This document shows positions 26,775-36,058 of a stretch of DNA of 64,000 bases, piece by piece. Source of the stretch: Pseudomonadota bacterium (lineage in GTDB: Bacteria > Pseudomonadota > Alphaproteobacteria > Acetobacterales > Acetobacteraceae); assembly GCA_018240405.1 (NCBI GenBank), contig JAFEFW010000614.1, positions 31,795 through 95,794 of the forward strand. Direction: 5' to 3'. A program made the translations under genes and the position numbers. Position 1 is the first letter of the stretch, and every line of letters begins with the position of its first letter. The notes below the pieces were generated by a model. The model did not search any database. It was given only the letters and a program-made list of their open reading frames with translations, and was not told the origin of the DNA.

Positions 26775-28043
26775 CTACGCCACCGCGCCACTCGGCACCT
26801 CCGGACGGGTTTCGGGCATCGTGAGCCAGAGCAGGGCGAAGGCCGAGGCGCCGGCGGCGGCCAGGGTCGTGAAGGCGGCGGCGGCGCCGGTGTGGTCAGC
26901 AATCCAGCCTGCGACGGCGGTGGACAGCGCCGCGCCAAGTGCGCCAGCGAGGCCGAGGGAGCCGATGGCCAGGTTCATATAGCCGCTGCGTTCGGTCAGG
27001 TCGGCGGCGATCAGCGGCAGCATCAGGCCAAGGACCGTGGCGCTCAGCCCATCGAGGGCTTGGATCAGCACGAGCGGCACGGGGTCGGGGCCGAGGGCGA
27101 ACAGCAGGCCACGTGCCGGCAGTGCGGCAAAGCCAACCAGCAGGACCGGCCGGCGGCCAACTCGTTGCGCCATGGCGCCGGCCCAGGGCGACAGTGCCGC
27201 GGTGATCAGTTGCGGCAGCACGATGGTGGCGGACAGCACCCAGCCGGGTGCGCCGCCCTGTTGCGTCAGACGGCTGAGGGCCAGGGGCAGCATGCTAGCA
27301 TTGGCGAACTGAAACAGCAGGACGGCAACGGCGAAGACGTGAAGGGCCGGCACCTCGAAGATGTTCCAGTCCTTGTATTCGCGCTCCCGCGCCGGGGTCA
27401 GCGCTTTGTGGACGTGCGGGCCACGATCGACATGGTGATCGGGGCGAATCATGGCCAGGCTGGCGAGGGCGGGGACGACCAGCAGCAGCGTCGCGACGAA
27501 CACGGCACGCACCGAGATGAACTCGGCGACGACGCCCAGCAGCGCGGCGGACGCTGCACTGCCCAGGGCGGCGTAGCGGGCATTCAGGCCGAGCCGCCGG
27601 CTGAACGCACGATGGCCGCACAGCGACAGGGTCAGCGCGGCGATCACCGGCGTCATCACACTGCTGGCGATTGCGTGCTCGATCACCGCGCCCCACACGG
27701 AGGGGCGGCTCGGCGGTAGCGACAGTAGCGCGGCGGCGACGCCAAGGCCGATCAATGCACCGGCGGCGACATTGCGGGGGGAACGGACATGGTCGACGAA
27801 GGCACCGCCGGGGAGCTGTGTGGCGACGCCGGCGATCGTGCCGATACTCAGGGCGACGCCTATTTCGCCAAAGGTCCAGCGCTGCTCCGTCAGCCAGACG
27901 GCGATGAACGGGCCGAATCCGGTCTGGATCGCCGCGGTCAGGAAGGCGAGGCAGTTCAGGCCGACAGCGGCCCGGAACACGCAGCCGTCCTTAGGACGGC
28001 GGTCGCCTTGCGCGTGGCGCCTTCTATTGGCGTGGACGTTCAT
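26775..28043 (-). CDS. MFS transporter, paralogue of the 5854-7080 carrier
   Basis: A 422-residue major facilitator carrier with about 12 membrane helices. It shares several segments with the carrier at 5854-7080: GLNCLAFLTAAIQTGFGPF, SIGTIAGVATQLPGGAFVD and the ending TMPETRPEVPSG, so the two are paralogues of one subfamily. ATG 28043 is preferred because it aligns with the start of its paralogue; an upstream in-frame codon at 28166 would add 41 residues without hydrophobic character. No strong ribosome site is visible. It lies 103 bases upstream of the hydroxyacid dehydrogenase, which might act on its substrate. Confidence 0.9.
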   Translation of the reverse strand: MNVHANRRRHAQGDRRPKDGCVFRAAVGLNCLAFLTAAIQTGFGPFIAVWLTEQRWTFGEIGVALSIGTIAGVATQLPGGAFVDHVRSPRNVAAGALIGLGVAAALLSLPPSRPSVWGAVIEHAIASSVMTPVIAALTLSLCGHRAFSRRLGLNARYAALGSAASAALLGVVAEFISVRAVFVATLLLVVPALASLAMIRPDHHVDRGPHVHKALTPAREREYKDWNIFEVPALHVFAVAVLLFQFANASMLPLALSRLTQQGGAPGWVLSATIVLPQLITAALSPWAGAMAQRVGRRPVLLVGFAALPARGLLFALGPDPVPLVLIQALDGLSATVLGLMLPLIAADLTERSGYMNLAIGSLGLAGALGAALSTAVAGWIADHTGAAAAFTTLAAAGASAFALLWLTMPETRPEVPSGAVA

Positions 28044-28241
28044 GCCACCGTTGTGAGGCGCGTCGCACGATCGGGCAAGCCGGGCCTGCCTGGCTAAGCC
28101 TGTGACGGAGGCCCCCCAGACGAAGGCGAACGGAGCAATTTGGATGTGCTCCATGGCCGCCAGCATGACACCGCGTGTGTCAGTGTGGTCCTCGGACGTG
28201 CGAGATGAACCGTTGCGTCAGCAGACGGCCTGCTGGCGGCC

Positions 28242-29027
28242 CTACTGCGCGAAGAACATCTCCGTCAGCACATAGTCGAACGCCAGGATCAGGATGGATG
28301 CGCTGACCACCGCCATGGTCGTTGCCGACCCGACGCCTTGCGCGCCGCCGCGGCTGTTATAGCCGTGGTAGCACCCCATCAGGGCGATGATGAATCCAAA
28401 CACCGCCGCTTTCGCCAGGCCTGAGATCACGTCTTGCGCATAGAGAAAGTTCATTGTCGCCGTCAGATAGGCACTCGGGTTGAACCCCAGCTTCAGGGTC
28501 GACACGATGAAGCCGCCTAGAACTCCCAAGATGTCGGCCACGATCACCAGCAGCGGCAGCGCAATCGTGCCGGCCAGCAGGCGTGGCGCGACCAGATATT
28601 TCATCGGGTTGGTCGACAACGTCGACAGCGCGTCGATCTGGTCGGTGACGCGCATCGTGCCGAGTTCCGCCGCCATCGCGGCACCGACCCGCCCGGCGAC
28701 CATCAGCCCGGCCAGCACCGGCCCGAGTTCGCGGGTCACCGACAACACGACCAGGTTGGCGACGGCTCCCTGTGCAGAAAAGCGCGCGAAGCCGGTGTAG
28801 GATTGCAGCGCCAGCACCATGCCCGTGAACACCGCGGTCAGCGCCACCACCGGCAGGCTGTAATAGCCCATCTCCAGCAGCGCCACGAGGAAGCGGCGGA
28901 CGTAGAACGGCGGCCGCACCAGATGCGACAGCCCCTCCAGCGCGAACAGTGCCAGTTCGCCGGCGCTCCGGCACCAGCCCAATATGCCGCGTCCGACCAC
29001 GGCCAGGGGATTGAGGGCCAAATTCAC
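28242..29027 (-). CDS. MlaE-family ABC transporter permease
   Basis: A 261-residue inner-membrane permease of the MlaE/YrbE family, the channel part of phospholipid or sterol/toluene transport systems between the membranes. Typical text is YYSLPVVALTAVFTGMVLAL, RELGPVLAGLMVAGRVGAAM and the conserved ELGTMRVTDQIDALSTL. It starts at GTG 29027, overlapping the alanine racemase stop as GTGA. The ATPase (MlaF) and MCE-domain protein (MlaD) that usually follow are absent: the next same-strand gene is an unrelated carrier. The partners must be encoded elsewhere. Confidence 0.93.
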   Translation of the reverse strand: MNLALNPLAVVGRGILGWCRSAGELALFALEGLSHLVRPPFYVRRFLVALLEMGYYSLPVVALTAVFTGMVLALQSYTGFARFSAQGAVANLVVLSVTRELGPVLAGLMVAGRVGAAMAAELGTMRVTDQIDALSTLSTNPMKYLVAPRLLAGTIALPLLVIVADILGVLGGFIVSTLKLGFNPSAYLTATMNFLYAQDVISGLAKAAVFGFIIALMGCYHGYNSRGGAQGVGSATTMAVVSASILILAFDYVLTEMFFAQ

Positions 29028-30106
29028 GCCGGCAGGTAGACGCGGTGGAAGCGGCGCCCCAGCGACGTCAGGATTTCGTAGCCATTGGTGCCGGCCATGG
29101 TTGCGAGGTCATCCACGCCCTGGTGCGGCCCGATGATCTCGAACCAGCATCCCGGCTGCACGCCCGGATGATCGGTGACGTCAAAGGTCGTGAGGTCCAT
29201 GGACACGCGGCCTACCAGCGGGACGGGGGTGCCGTCAAAGCACGCTGTCGTCTTGCCCGACAGGCTGCGGTGGAATCCGTCTGCGTAGCCGAAAGCCGCG
29301 GTGGCGATCCGCGACGGGCGCCGGGCGATCCAAGTGGCGTTATAGCCAACCGAGGCGCCGGTCGGGATATCCCGCACCGCCAGTACGCGCACGCGCAGCC
29401 GGACAACGGCGCGCATCGGATTGGGCTGCCCAGGTGTGGGGTTGATGCCGTACAAGGCAGCGCCGGGCCGGCCGAGGTCGGTTCCGAAGTGCTCGCCGAG
29501 GAACAGACCGGAGGAGTTGGCGAAGCTTGCCGGCGCCGCGGGCAGTCGCGATCGCGCTGCAGCGAACCGATGACGCTGCGCCTCATTCACTGCGTGCTCC
29601 GGGTCTTCCGAGGACACCAGATGGGTCATGACGTAGCGCAAGTGCAGGCCGTTGAGGCGGGCGGGGTCCGCGGCCAGCGTATCCAGGTTCGCCGCTGACA
29701 GTCCGAGGCGGGACATTCCGGTGTCAACGTGCAGGATGGCGGGGCCACGCGCCGCCCAGGCGTCGATCTCGGCCAGGGATCCGAGCACCGGGGTCAGGTC
29801 ATGCTCTGCGTAGACGGCCTCGGTGCCGGGGATCGGCCCGGACAGCACCGCGACCATCGCGTCCGGCACCATGTCGCGGACACACAGCGCTTCCTCCAGA
29901 TAGGCGACGAAGAAATGCCGGCAGCCGGCATCATAGAGTGCCGCGGCTACGGGCCGCGCGCCAAGGCCATAAGCATCGGCCTTGACCACGCCGGCGACAG
30001 GCCCGGACGGGTGCTGGGCGCAGAGGGCGCGCCAATTGGCGACGATGGCGCCGAGGTCGATCTCCAGCACCGCGTGGGCTGTTTCACGGCCTGGGGCGCC
30101 TGTCAC
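29024..30106 (-). CDS. alr: Alanine racemase
   Basis: A 360-residue PLP enzyme that makes D-alanine for peptidoglycan. The PLP lysine is in VVKADAYGLGA (about residue 42) and the catalytic tyrosine in VGYNATW. RVSMDLTTFDVTD in the C-terminal beta domain is also conserved. Length is typical. The start is GTG 30106, giving MTGAPGRETAHAVLEIDLGAI; there is no strong ribosome site. It overlaps the MlaE gene by four bases, so the two are translationally linked, and 237 bases separate it from dnaB upstream. Confidence 0.95.
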   Translation of the reverse strand: MTGAPGRETAHAVLEIDLGAIVANWRALCAQHPSGPVAGVVKADAYGLGARPVAAALYDAGCRHFFVAYLEEALCVRDMVPDAMVAVLSGPIPGTEAVYAEHDLTPVLGSLAEIDAWAARGPAILHVDTGMSRLGLSAANLDTLAADPARLNGLHLRYVMTHLVSSEDPEHAVNEAQRHRFAAARSRLPAAPASFANSSGLFLGEHFGTDLGRPGAALYGINPTPGQPNPMRAVVRLRVRVLAVRDIPTGASVGYNATWIARRPSRIATAAFGYADGFHRSLSGKTTACFDGTPVPLVGRVSMDLTTFDVTDHPGVQPGCWFEIIGPHQGVDDLATMAGTNGYEILTSLGRRFHRVYLPA

Positions 30107-30343
30107 GGGCGGTCACTGCCGGCCGCGCACCCTGCCTTGTCACGGCGGGCGGAGGCCCGCCAGCCCTGCCTTGCAGCGCCGCGCCAGGCAACAGGCGCGG
30201 GAGTGGGCGGCAACGGCATGGAGGGCGGATGTGCACCCGCCAGGACAAGAGGACTCAGCCCGGCCAAGGTAACCATGGCAGAGGCGCCCGCTGCGACGGG
30301 GCCGCAAGGCCCGGATTCACAAGATCCACTCTGGGCGGCACGC

Positions 30344-31849
30344 CTAGTGCGCATAATCCGGATCACTGTGGATCAGGTCGAGGTCGCCAAACCGGGTGAA
30401 CTCCCCCTCGAACAGCAGCGGAATTGTTCCGGTCGGACCGTGCCGCTGCTTGGCAATGATCAGGTCCGCCCGGTTGTGCGCCTTGGCCATGCGCTGCTGC
30501 CAGTCCTCCATCGCCGCCTGAAACTTATCGCTGCTCCCCTCGTAGGCGATCTCCTTCGGCATCTTCTGTTCAAGATAATACTCGTCGCGGTAGACAAACA
30601 TCACCGCGTCGGCATCCTGCTCGATCGAGCCGGACTCGCGCAGGTCGGCCAATTGCGGCCGTTTGTCCTCGCGGTTCTCCACCTGTCGCGACAACTGCGA
30701 CAGCGCCATTACCGGCACCGCCAGTTCCTTGGCCAGCGCCTTCAGCCCCTGGGTGATCATGCTGATTTCCAGCACCCGGTTCTCCGGCTTCGTGCCAGCC
30801 GCCGGTCGCATGAGCTGCAGGTAGTCGACGATCACCAGCGCCAGCCCCTTGGTGCGTTTCAGCCGCCGGCAGCGGGTGCGCAGCGCCGACATGGTGATGG
30901 CCGGCGTGTCGTCGATCTGGATCGGAAGCGCGGCGATCTCACGCGACACCTGCACAAACTTGTCGAAATCCTTCTGGCCGATATCGCCGCGGCGGATGCG
31001 GTCGCCCGACACGCGCGCTTCCTCCGACAGCAGGCGGGTCGCCAACTGCTCCGCGCTCATTTCCAGCGAAAAGATCGCCACCGACTGCTTCGGCACCGCG
31101 TTCGGGTCGGCCGCCCGCGCGTCGGTCATGATCGCCTTCGCGGCGCCGAAGGCGATCTTCGTCGCCAGCGCCGTCTTGCCCATGCCGGGACGGCCGGCGA
31201 GGATGATCAGGTCCGACGGGTGCAGCCCGCCCATCTTGCTGTCGAGATCGCGCAAGCCGGTGGACAGCCCGGTGACGTGACCGGCGCGCTTGAACGCCTG
31301 CTCCGCGCTGTGGATCGCGTCGATCAGCGCCCGTTCAAAGGTAATGAAGCCGCCAGTGCTGCCGCCATCGGCGGCGAGGTCAAACAGTGCCTGTTCCGCC
31401 GCCTCGATCTGCTGCACGCCGTCGAGGTCGGTGCTGGTGCCGAACGCGTTGTTCACCACCGTCTCGCCAAGATCGATCAATTGCCGCCGCAGCCAAGTGT
31501 CATAGACCACGCGGCCGTAGTCGCCGGCGTTGATGATGCCGACCATGGCCGACAGCAGCTGCGTCAGGTAGGCGGTTCCGCCCACCTCCTCCAGCACGCC
31601 GGCGTGCTCGAACTCCGCCTTCAGCGTGACGGCGTCGGCAAGCTGCCCGGCTTCGATCCGGCGGGAGATAGCCTGGAAGATGCGGCCGTGGATCGGGTCG
31701 GCAAAATGGTCCGCAATCAGGAACTCAGAGACGCGCTCATAGGCTTTGTTGTTGGCCAGCAGCGCGCCGAGGAGCGCCTGCTCCGCCTGGATGTTGGAGG
31801 GCGGCAGGCGTTGAGACATTCCGAACAGCGGCGAATCGATCGTGTTCAT
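30344..31849 (-). CDS. dnaB: Replicative DNA helicase DnaB
   Basis: A 501-residue hexameric 5'-3' helicase that opens the replication fork and recruits primase. The N-terminal collar domain (about 15-120) starts RLPPSNIQAEQALLGALLANN. The RecA-like domain has Walker A GRPGMGKTALA, SLEMSAEQLATRLLSE, Walker B LVIVDYLQLM, the DnaB motif LSQLSRQVENREDKRPQLADLRESG and a C-terminal arginine-finger region. No intein interrupts it. It ends RFGDLDLIHSDPDYAH. The dnaB-alr order is common in alphaproteobacteria. Confidence 0.97.
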   Translation of the reverse strand: MNTIDSPLFGMSQRLPPSNIQAEQALLGALLANNKAYERVSEFLIADHFADPIHGRIFQAISRRIEAGQLADAVTLKAEFEHAGVLEEVGGTAYLTQLLSAMVGIINAGDYGRVVYDTWLRRQLIDLGETVVNNAFGTSTDLDGVQQIEAAEQALFDLAADGGSTGGFITFERALIDAIHSAEQAFKRAGHVTGLSTGLRDLDSKMGGLHPSDLIILAGRPGMGKTALATKIAFGAAKAIMTDARAADPNAVPKQSVAIFSLEMSAEQLATRLLSEEARVSGDRIRRGDIGQKDFDKFVQVSREIAALPIQIDDTPAITMSALRTRCRRLKRTKGLALVIVDYLQLMRPAAGTKPENRVLEISMITQGLKALAKELAVPVMALSQLSRQVENREDKRPQLADLRESGSIEQDADAVMFVYRDEYYLEQKMPKEIAYEGSSDKFQAAMEDWQQRMAKAHNRADLIIAKQRHGPTGTIPLLFEGEFTRFGDLDLIHSDPDYAH

Positions 31850-32038
31850 CGCTGCGATGGTAATCCAATTCGTCGCCGGAGCGCAGCGTGATCGCCCTGT
31901 GGACGAATGTGGATAACGGGGGCGAGTTGATGGCTACCCCGATCGTGTTGCAGGTGTGCCGCGCCTGGCCTGCCGGGCGAAGCTCGAGCCCCGCCCGGCG
32001 GACCCGGTCCGCCCGGCCGGACGGGGCGTCGGCCTTCG

Positions 32039-32398
32039 CTAGCGCGTGCCTGTACCGGCTCCGCCAGCGGTGCCGCCAGTAGTGCCACCGGTCCCCGCGC
32101 TGCCGACGCTGCCGGAGCCGGAGCTGCCCGCGCCGCCCTGGCCGGAACCCATGGTGCTGCCGGCCCCGCTGCCCATCGTCGAGCCGGTGGTGCCGGAACC
32201 CATCGAACTGCCCGATCCGGTCGACGTGGAGCCGCTGCCCATGGTCGCGGAGCGATCCGCGCCGGACCCGCTGGTGCCCATGCCGGATGAGCCGGTGCTG
32301 CTGCCGCTGCCGGTCGTTCCCTGCGCCATGGCGGCAGCCATCGGCGCCAGCATCAGTGCTGCAGCCAGAGCGAAGGCGGTGGATGTACGAAGCTTCAT
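32039..32398 (-). CDS. Secreted Gly/Ser/Thr-rich low-complexity protein
   Basis: A 119-residue protein with a clear Sec signal peptide (KLRTSTAFALAAALMLAPMAAAMA, cut before QGTTG) followed only by Gly, Ser, Thr and scattered Met/Ala residues in loose repeats such as GSGSSTGSSGMG and TMGSG. AGGGAGAACC precedes ATG 32398. No domain can be assigned; it may be a flexible periplasmic or surface polypeptide. Codon positions show normal GC-rich use. Function unknown. Confidence 0.7.
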   Translation of the reverse strand: MKLRTSTAFALAAALMLAPMAAAMAQGTTGSGSSTGSSGMGTSGSGADRSATMGSGSTSTGSGSSMGSGTTGSTMGSGAGSTMGSGQGGAGSSGSGSVGSAGTGGTTGGTAGGAGTGTR

Positions 32399-32955
32399 TT
32401 GGTTCTCCCTATTGCCCGTCCATGCGTTGGGCGGGATCGGGAGACAACGCCACCGCACTGGCTGGCGTTTGGCGGAGCGGAACAGGCTCACGGCAATGGG
32501 TCCGGCGCTGGTGGGTTGTGATCGGACGCCGGGATTGGGGCAGCACAGCCTGGTTGATCTGGTGGATCAGCCCAATCACGATATGTCCGACGTCTGTCAT
32601 GACACCGGCCTTCGGCGTAACGGCGGACGGAGGAGCCGTGCGATGGCGCCGCCCTCCTATGCGGCTATTACCGCCGGTGTCACGCGGAGTACAGCGGAGG
32701 TGCCGCGAAGTCTTATATCGCAGCCATGTGCGCTTGGCCTACGACACTGAAAGCGGGAAAGCCGCACGGAACACGCAGCCGGACGATGCTGTCGGCGAAA
32801 CCGGCGCACCGCCCTCAATGCAGAACGCCTCCGCGGCCCTTCGCGCCTCCGCAATCTCCGCGTAAGAATTCAGGCTACCGCGAGCACCGACACCGCACCT
32901 AATGCGGCCGAAGCCCTTCCGGAAGCCAGCCTCTCGTCAGCGACCGCTGACACCA
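32399..32955. other. Gene-free stretch between the Gly/Ser-rich protein and nrdJ
   Basis: Open frames here are short or overlap implausibly, and none has a ribosome site with recognisable protein. I looked for tRNA arms, terminators and repeats and found none that hold up. It probably contains the promoter of the minus-strand Gly/Ser-rich gene at its left end. Confidence 0.5.
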
Positions 32956-35358
32956 TCAAAGAGGACACACTCCACTCAGGCACTGCAAGTGCGCCAGATC
33001 GATACCCTCCACCGGCGCCGACCGGTCAATGCCACTCACGATCGCGTCGAACTGCTCTGCCGAAATCTCTTCCTCCGGCAGATACTCATACCCCAGTTCA
33101 TGATCCGGCCGGCTCGGCAGCACCGCGCAGCAACGGACGGTCGGTTGCTGCTCGCGCACGATGTCGCGGAACGAGTCGAGGTCATGCCGGTCGGTGAAAA
33201 TCTTCAGCGTATAGCTGACTTGATTGCCCTGCTCGTCGCCGATCCAGTAGCGCTCGAGCAGTTGCAACCAGCGATATTGCTGCGCCGGCGTTGCCTCGCC
33301 GGCGGTGACGCTGCGCTCACCCAAGCCGAGCCGCAGCAGCAGCGGCACAGTAGGAAAGCCTACGACGGTCATGCCGGGGAAGGTCTTCAGCGTGCGCATC
33401 GGGTAGCCGCGCATGGCGTATTCGGCCAGCAGCGGATCGGACCCCACCGACCATTCTCCGGTCTCGTGATCGCGTGTTCCCTTGAATTGCACCCAGCGCA
33501 GGTATTGCCGGCGGGCCGGCAGATGCGCGCCCTCGGTCAGGCCAAACAGCTTCGACGTGGTGCCGGCCGGCTTTACCGTAGTGACCGTCACCGGCCGCGC
33601 CAGGCCGAGCTCTGCGGCATAGGCAGAGGCCTCATCCTTCGCGGCGCTGGAAAACCGCTCGAGCAGCGCCCAGAACGGCGCCGATTTCTGCTCATTCAGT
33701 AAATCATTGAAGTCGAAGCCAAAGCGCAGCCAGGCCCATTCGTGCAAACCGGTCGGGCCCACGCCCATGCGGTTGGTGCGGGCAACCTCCTCGGCATACA
33801 GCGCATCCATGCCGTTGGCACGCATCAGGAATCGCACACCAAGGCGCACGGCATCCTCGACCCGCGCGTCCCACAGCGCCGCAACATCCGCGGGCGGGTC
33901 GCCGGGGAAAATCTCGTCCAACGGCGCCGGACAAGCCAGCAACGGGGCATAATCGGCGATCACGCAGTAGCCGCCGGTGACGTGCAGCGCGATCTCGCCG
34001 CAGGGATTTGTTGTGACGGGGAAATCGGAGGCCGCGGCGCGGCGCGACGCTTCCGCCAGCAGGCCGGCGGCCTCGCCCACACGGTAGCGGCTGCCGCGGA
34101 AGTCACGGCCATCCTCGTAGACCGGCTTATCCCAGGCGGTGCCGGTGCGATGGTCCTCCAGTTTGTCGCCGTTGATGAAGCCCGGCTCACCATTGATCCA
34201 GGCACAGCGGGTGGCTTCCTCGAACACCGCCTTGGCATGCGCCGCCAGCGGCTCGACGGCATCGGGCGCATGCACATGGCGCCAGAATTCGGCGTCCACC
34301 ATCACCGAATGGTTCGCCGTCCACAGTCCGCCTTCCGACTTCGACCGGATGAACCGCAGCACGTCCGGGTCACGCCAGGCTTTCGTCGCCATGCGGGCGG
34401 CGCGGCGAGCGCCGCCAACCTGCACCTCGACCGAGAGATGGTGGTCGATCAGCAACGCCTGTTCCCACAGCGGCAGATCGGCCGCACGCGCCACCACGTC
34501 GCGGCGGATATTGATGAAAGCGCGCATCAGCGAAATCGGGCCGGAGGCGGGACGCCCCTGCATGCCGCGGATCGGCGACCCGGCGCGGCGGATCTGCGAG
34601 AAGTCGAGGCACAGCGTCTGGTGGCGCTCGCCGCGGAAGGCCATGGCTTCCAGGATTTCCACCGCCTTTGCCCAGCCTTCACGGCTGTCCTCAATGCTGT
34701 GGCAGATCGCGGTGGCCGGCACCTGCATCCGGTCGGTGACGAGGTTGTCGCGCAGGAAGGCGCGCACCGGGGACAGGTCCGCCGTCGCCGCCGTCGCGTC
34801 CCAGGCCAGCACGTTCATCTCGCGGCCAAAGCGGCACAAGGACTCATCATCGTGCGGAAAGTCGGGATGCTCCGGCGACAGATACAGCAGCAGGGCCGGC
34901 GCCTGCGCCCAGTCCACGACCGTCAGCGCATCGTCGTAGGAGCGGCCGACACCGGAGCCATTGAGCAACAGGTAGAATTTTGCAAACGATGCGATGGCCG
35001 TGGCGCAGTTGGTGAATACCTCCATGTTGCGACTCGGCTGCTCATGGTCGCCGTGCTGCAGGTGCCGCCCAGAGGTCAGCAGCGTGCCGGTGGCGATGGC
35101 GTTGCGCAGGCGCGCCTGCTCCAACCGGTCAGCGTCGGTCAGCTCGCGACCCAGCAGCGCCATGTTGCCGGCGGCGACGCGATCGGCGACGCGGCCGAAG
35201 CAATCCTGATCGGCTGGACGGAATACGGTGCGGCGGGCAACTGCGACACCCATGCCGGCATCCAGCGGTCTTGCAGGCAGGGGAATTTCACCGAAATGCG
35301 CGCCGGGAATCGAACGCTGACGAACATCGTCGAGAAAATGTGCTGAAAAACCGTCCAT
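32956..35358 (-). CDS. nrdJ: Adenosylcobalamin-dependent (class II) ribonucleotide reductase
   Basis: An 800-residue B12-dependent reductase, which makes deoxyribonucleotides with or without oxygen. It belongs to the monomeric RTPR-like type. The first active-site cysteine is in VFTNCATA, the thiyl-radical site is NPCGEIAL, and the second redox cysteine is in TGGYCVIADY. The C-terminal shuttle pair is CLSGVCPL, at the last residues. The substrate loop GSGVGRSYDD is also present. ATG 35358 follows GAGGTGG at slightly long spacing. Two candidate NrdR boxes lie 28-76 bases upstream of the ATG. A cobalamin riboswitch was looked for upstream and not found. It is monocistronic. Confidence 0.93.
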   Translation of the reverse strand: MDGFSAHFLDDVRQRSIPGAHFGEIPLPARPLDAGMGVAVARRTVFRPADQDCFGRVADRVAAGNMALLGRELTDADRLEQARLRNAIATGTLLTSGRHLQHGDHEQPSRNMEVFTNCATAIASFAKFYLLLNGSGVGRSYDDALTVVDWAQAPALLLYLSPEHPDFPHDDESLCRFGREMNVLAWDATAATADLSPVRAFLRDNLVTDRMQVPATAICHSIEDSREGWAKAVEILEAMAFRGERHQTLCLDFSQIRRAGSPIRGMQGRPASGPISLMRAFINIRRDVVARAADLPLWEQALLIDHHLSVEVQVGGARRAARMATKAWRDPDVLRFIRSKSEGGLWTANHSVMVDAEFWRHVHAPDAVEPLAAHAKAVFEEATRCAWINGEPGFINGDKLEDHRTGTAWDKPVYEDGRDFRGSRYRVGEAAGLLAEASRRAAASDFPVTTNPCGEIALHVTGGYCVIADYAPLLACPAPLDEIFPGDPPADVAALWDARVEDAVRLGVRFLMRANGMDALYAEEVARTNRMGVGPTGLHEWAWLRFGFDFNDLLNEQKSAPFWALLERFSSAAKDEASAYAAELGLARPVTVTTVKPAGTTSKLFGLTEGAHLPARRQYLRWVQFKGTRDHETGEWSVGSDPLLAEYAMRGYPMRTLKTFPGMTVVGFPTVPLLLRLGLGERSVTAGEATPAQQYRWLQLLERYWIGDEQGNQVSYTLKIFTDRHDLDSFRDIVREQQPTVRCCAVLPSRPDHELGYEYLPEEEISAEQFDAIVSGIDRSAPVEGIDLAHLQCLSGVCPL

Positions 35359-35385
35359 AAGCCGGGACCACCTCGGGTATCTGCG

Positions 35386-35434
35386 AATCCATATATAGGG
35401 CGATTCGCGGCGATGCGCACCACATATATTGTGT
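35386..35434 (-). promoter_or_regulatory. Two candidate NrdR boxes upstream of nrdJ
   Basis: On the plus strand the 16-mers ACCACATATATTGTGT (35419-35434) and AATCCATATATAGGGC (35386-35401) resemble the NrdR consensus ACACWATATATWGTGT, matching about 13 and 11 positions. They are spaced 33 bases start to start, close to the three helical turns expected for paired NrdR sites. NrdR represses ribonucleotide reductase genes in response to ATP/dATP. Their place just before nrdJ supports the call. The match was done by eye. Confidence 0.55.
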
Positions 35435-36058
35435 CACACCGGACAGGCGCCTACCAAATGTATACTTCCGGTTGTAGGCAGCAAAACTCCTCATGCGACT
35501 CCAGAGATGGGGCAGGCGTGTAGGCGGTTGTATTGCAAATCAAGTCCATCCGGGCGCTGCCTCATCTGGTTTCTGCGATTGGTCGGCGGCCGAAGTGTCC
35601 GGGGCTATAGCCGGATACGCGCCGGTGCAGGTGGAGCGACGCTTGCCCGCTCGCGCCGGTTTCATCCGCGCGCCGGCGAACGCTCGGCCCGCAAAGTGCC
35701 GGACCACCCGCCTTACGCTATGGGCCGCCGCGATCCGGCATGCCTGCCACCTGTGAAGGCGTCGGTTCGACGGCCGGCCTGTCGGCCCAGTATGCCCGCC
35801 GCACCCGCTTAGCTGCAGCGTGCGCAGGTTCCGCGCGGGCGTTGTGCTTGATTCAGGCTCGGCAAAATGCGGCTGCAGGAGTCGGATTGTCGCTCCGCTG
35901 CCAATCCACTTGCTCCTGATAAGTCCAGCCGTCGATGCCAGCGGCCCATGCCAGACATGGACACGCCGGCTCGCTCGCAGGTGCAAGGCTTGACCCCTGT
36001 GGGTGGCTTTGCAAGGGTGAACCCACACTAAAAAAATAGCAGTGGGAGAAACGTTCGG
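35435..36058. other. Gene-free stretch between nrdJ and the Liv operon
   Basis: Several open frames of 65-162 codons cross this stretch on both strands, but none has a ribosome site, family motif or convincing composition. It must hold the promoters of nrdJ (left) and of the Liv operon (right). An inverted repeat TGTGGGT / ACCCACA (35998-36027, 16-base loop) lies in the Liv leader, followed by a run of seven A residues. No riboswitch class was recognised. Confidence 0.5.

Noticed and set aside
29729-31891. Long plus-strand open frame (720 codons) opposite alr and dnaB
   Set aside because: Composition is His/Arg/Gln/Val rich with no motif. It is the antisense shadow of two clear genes in GC-rich DNA.
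32046-32865. Plus-strand Pro-rich frames opposite and beyond the Gly/Ser-rich protein
   Set aside because: Pro/Leu-rich text is the complement of Gly/Ser repeats; the minus strand has a signal peptide and ribosome site.
33742-35346. Plus-strand open frame of 534 codons opposite nrdJ
   Set aside because: Arg/Gly/Gln/His-rich antisense frame; no motif.
35998-36027. Inverted repeat before the Liv operon as a terminator
   Set aside because: The stem has a 16-base loop and is followed by A residues, not T; on the other strand the T-run comes before the stem.
35540-36028. Open frames in the 35.4-36.0 kb gap as hypothetical genes
   Set aside because: No ribosome site, no motif, and frames on both strands have equal claim.
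35435-36058. Cobalamin riboswitch upstream of nrdJ
   Set aside because: I looked for a B12 box (GCCACTG-like) and the conserved core on the minus strand and found neither. NrdR boxes explain control better.
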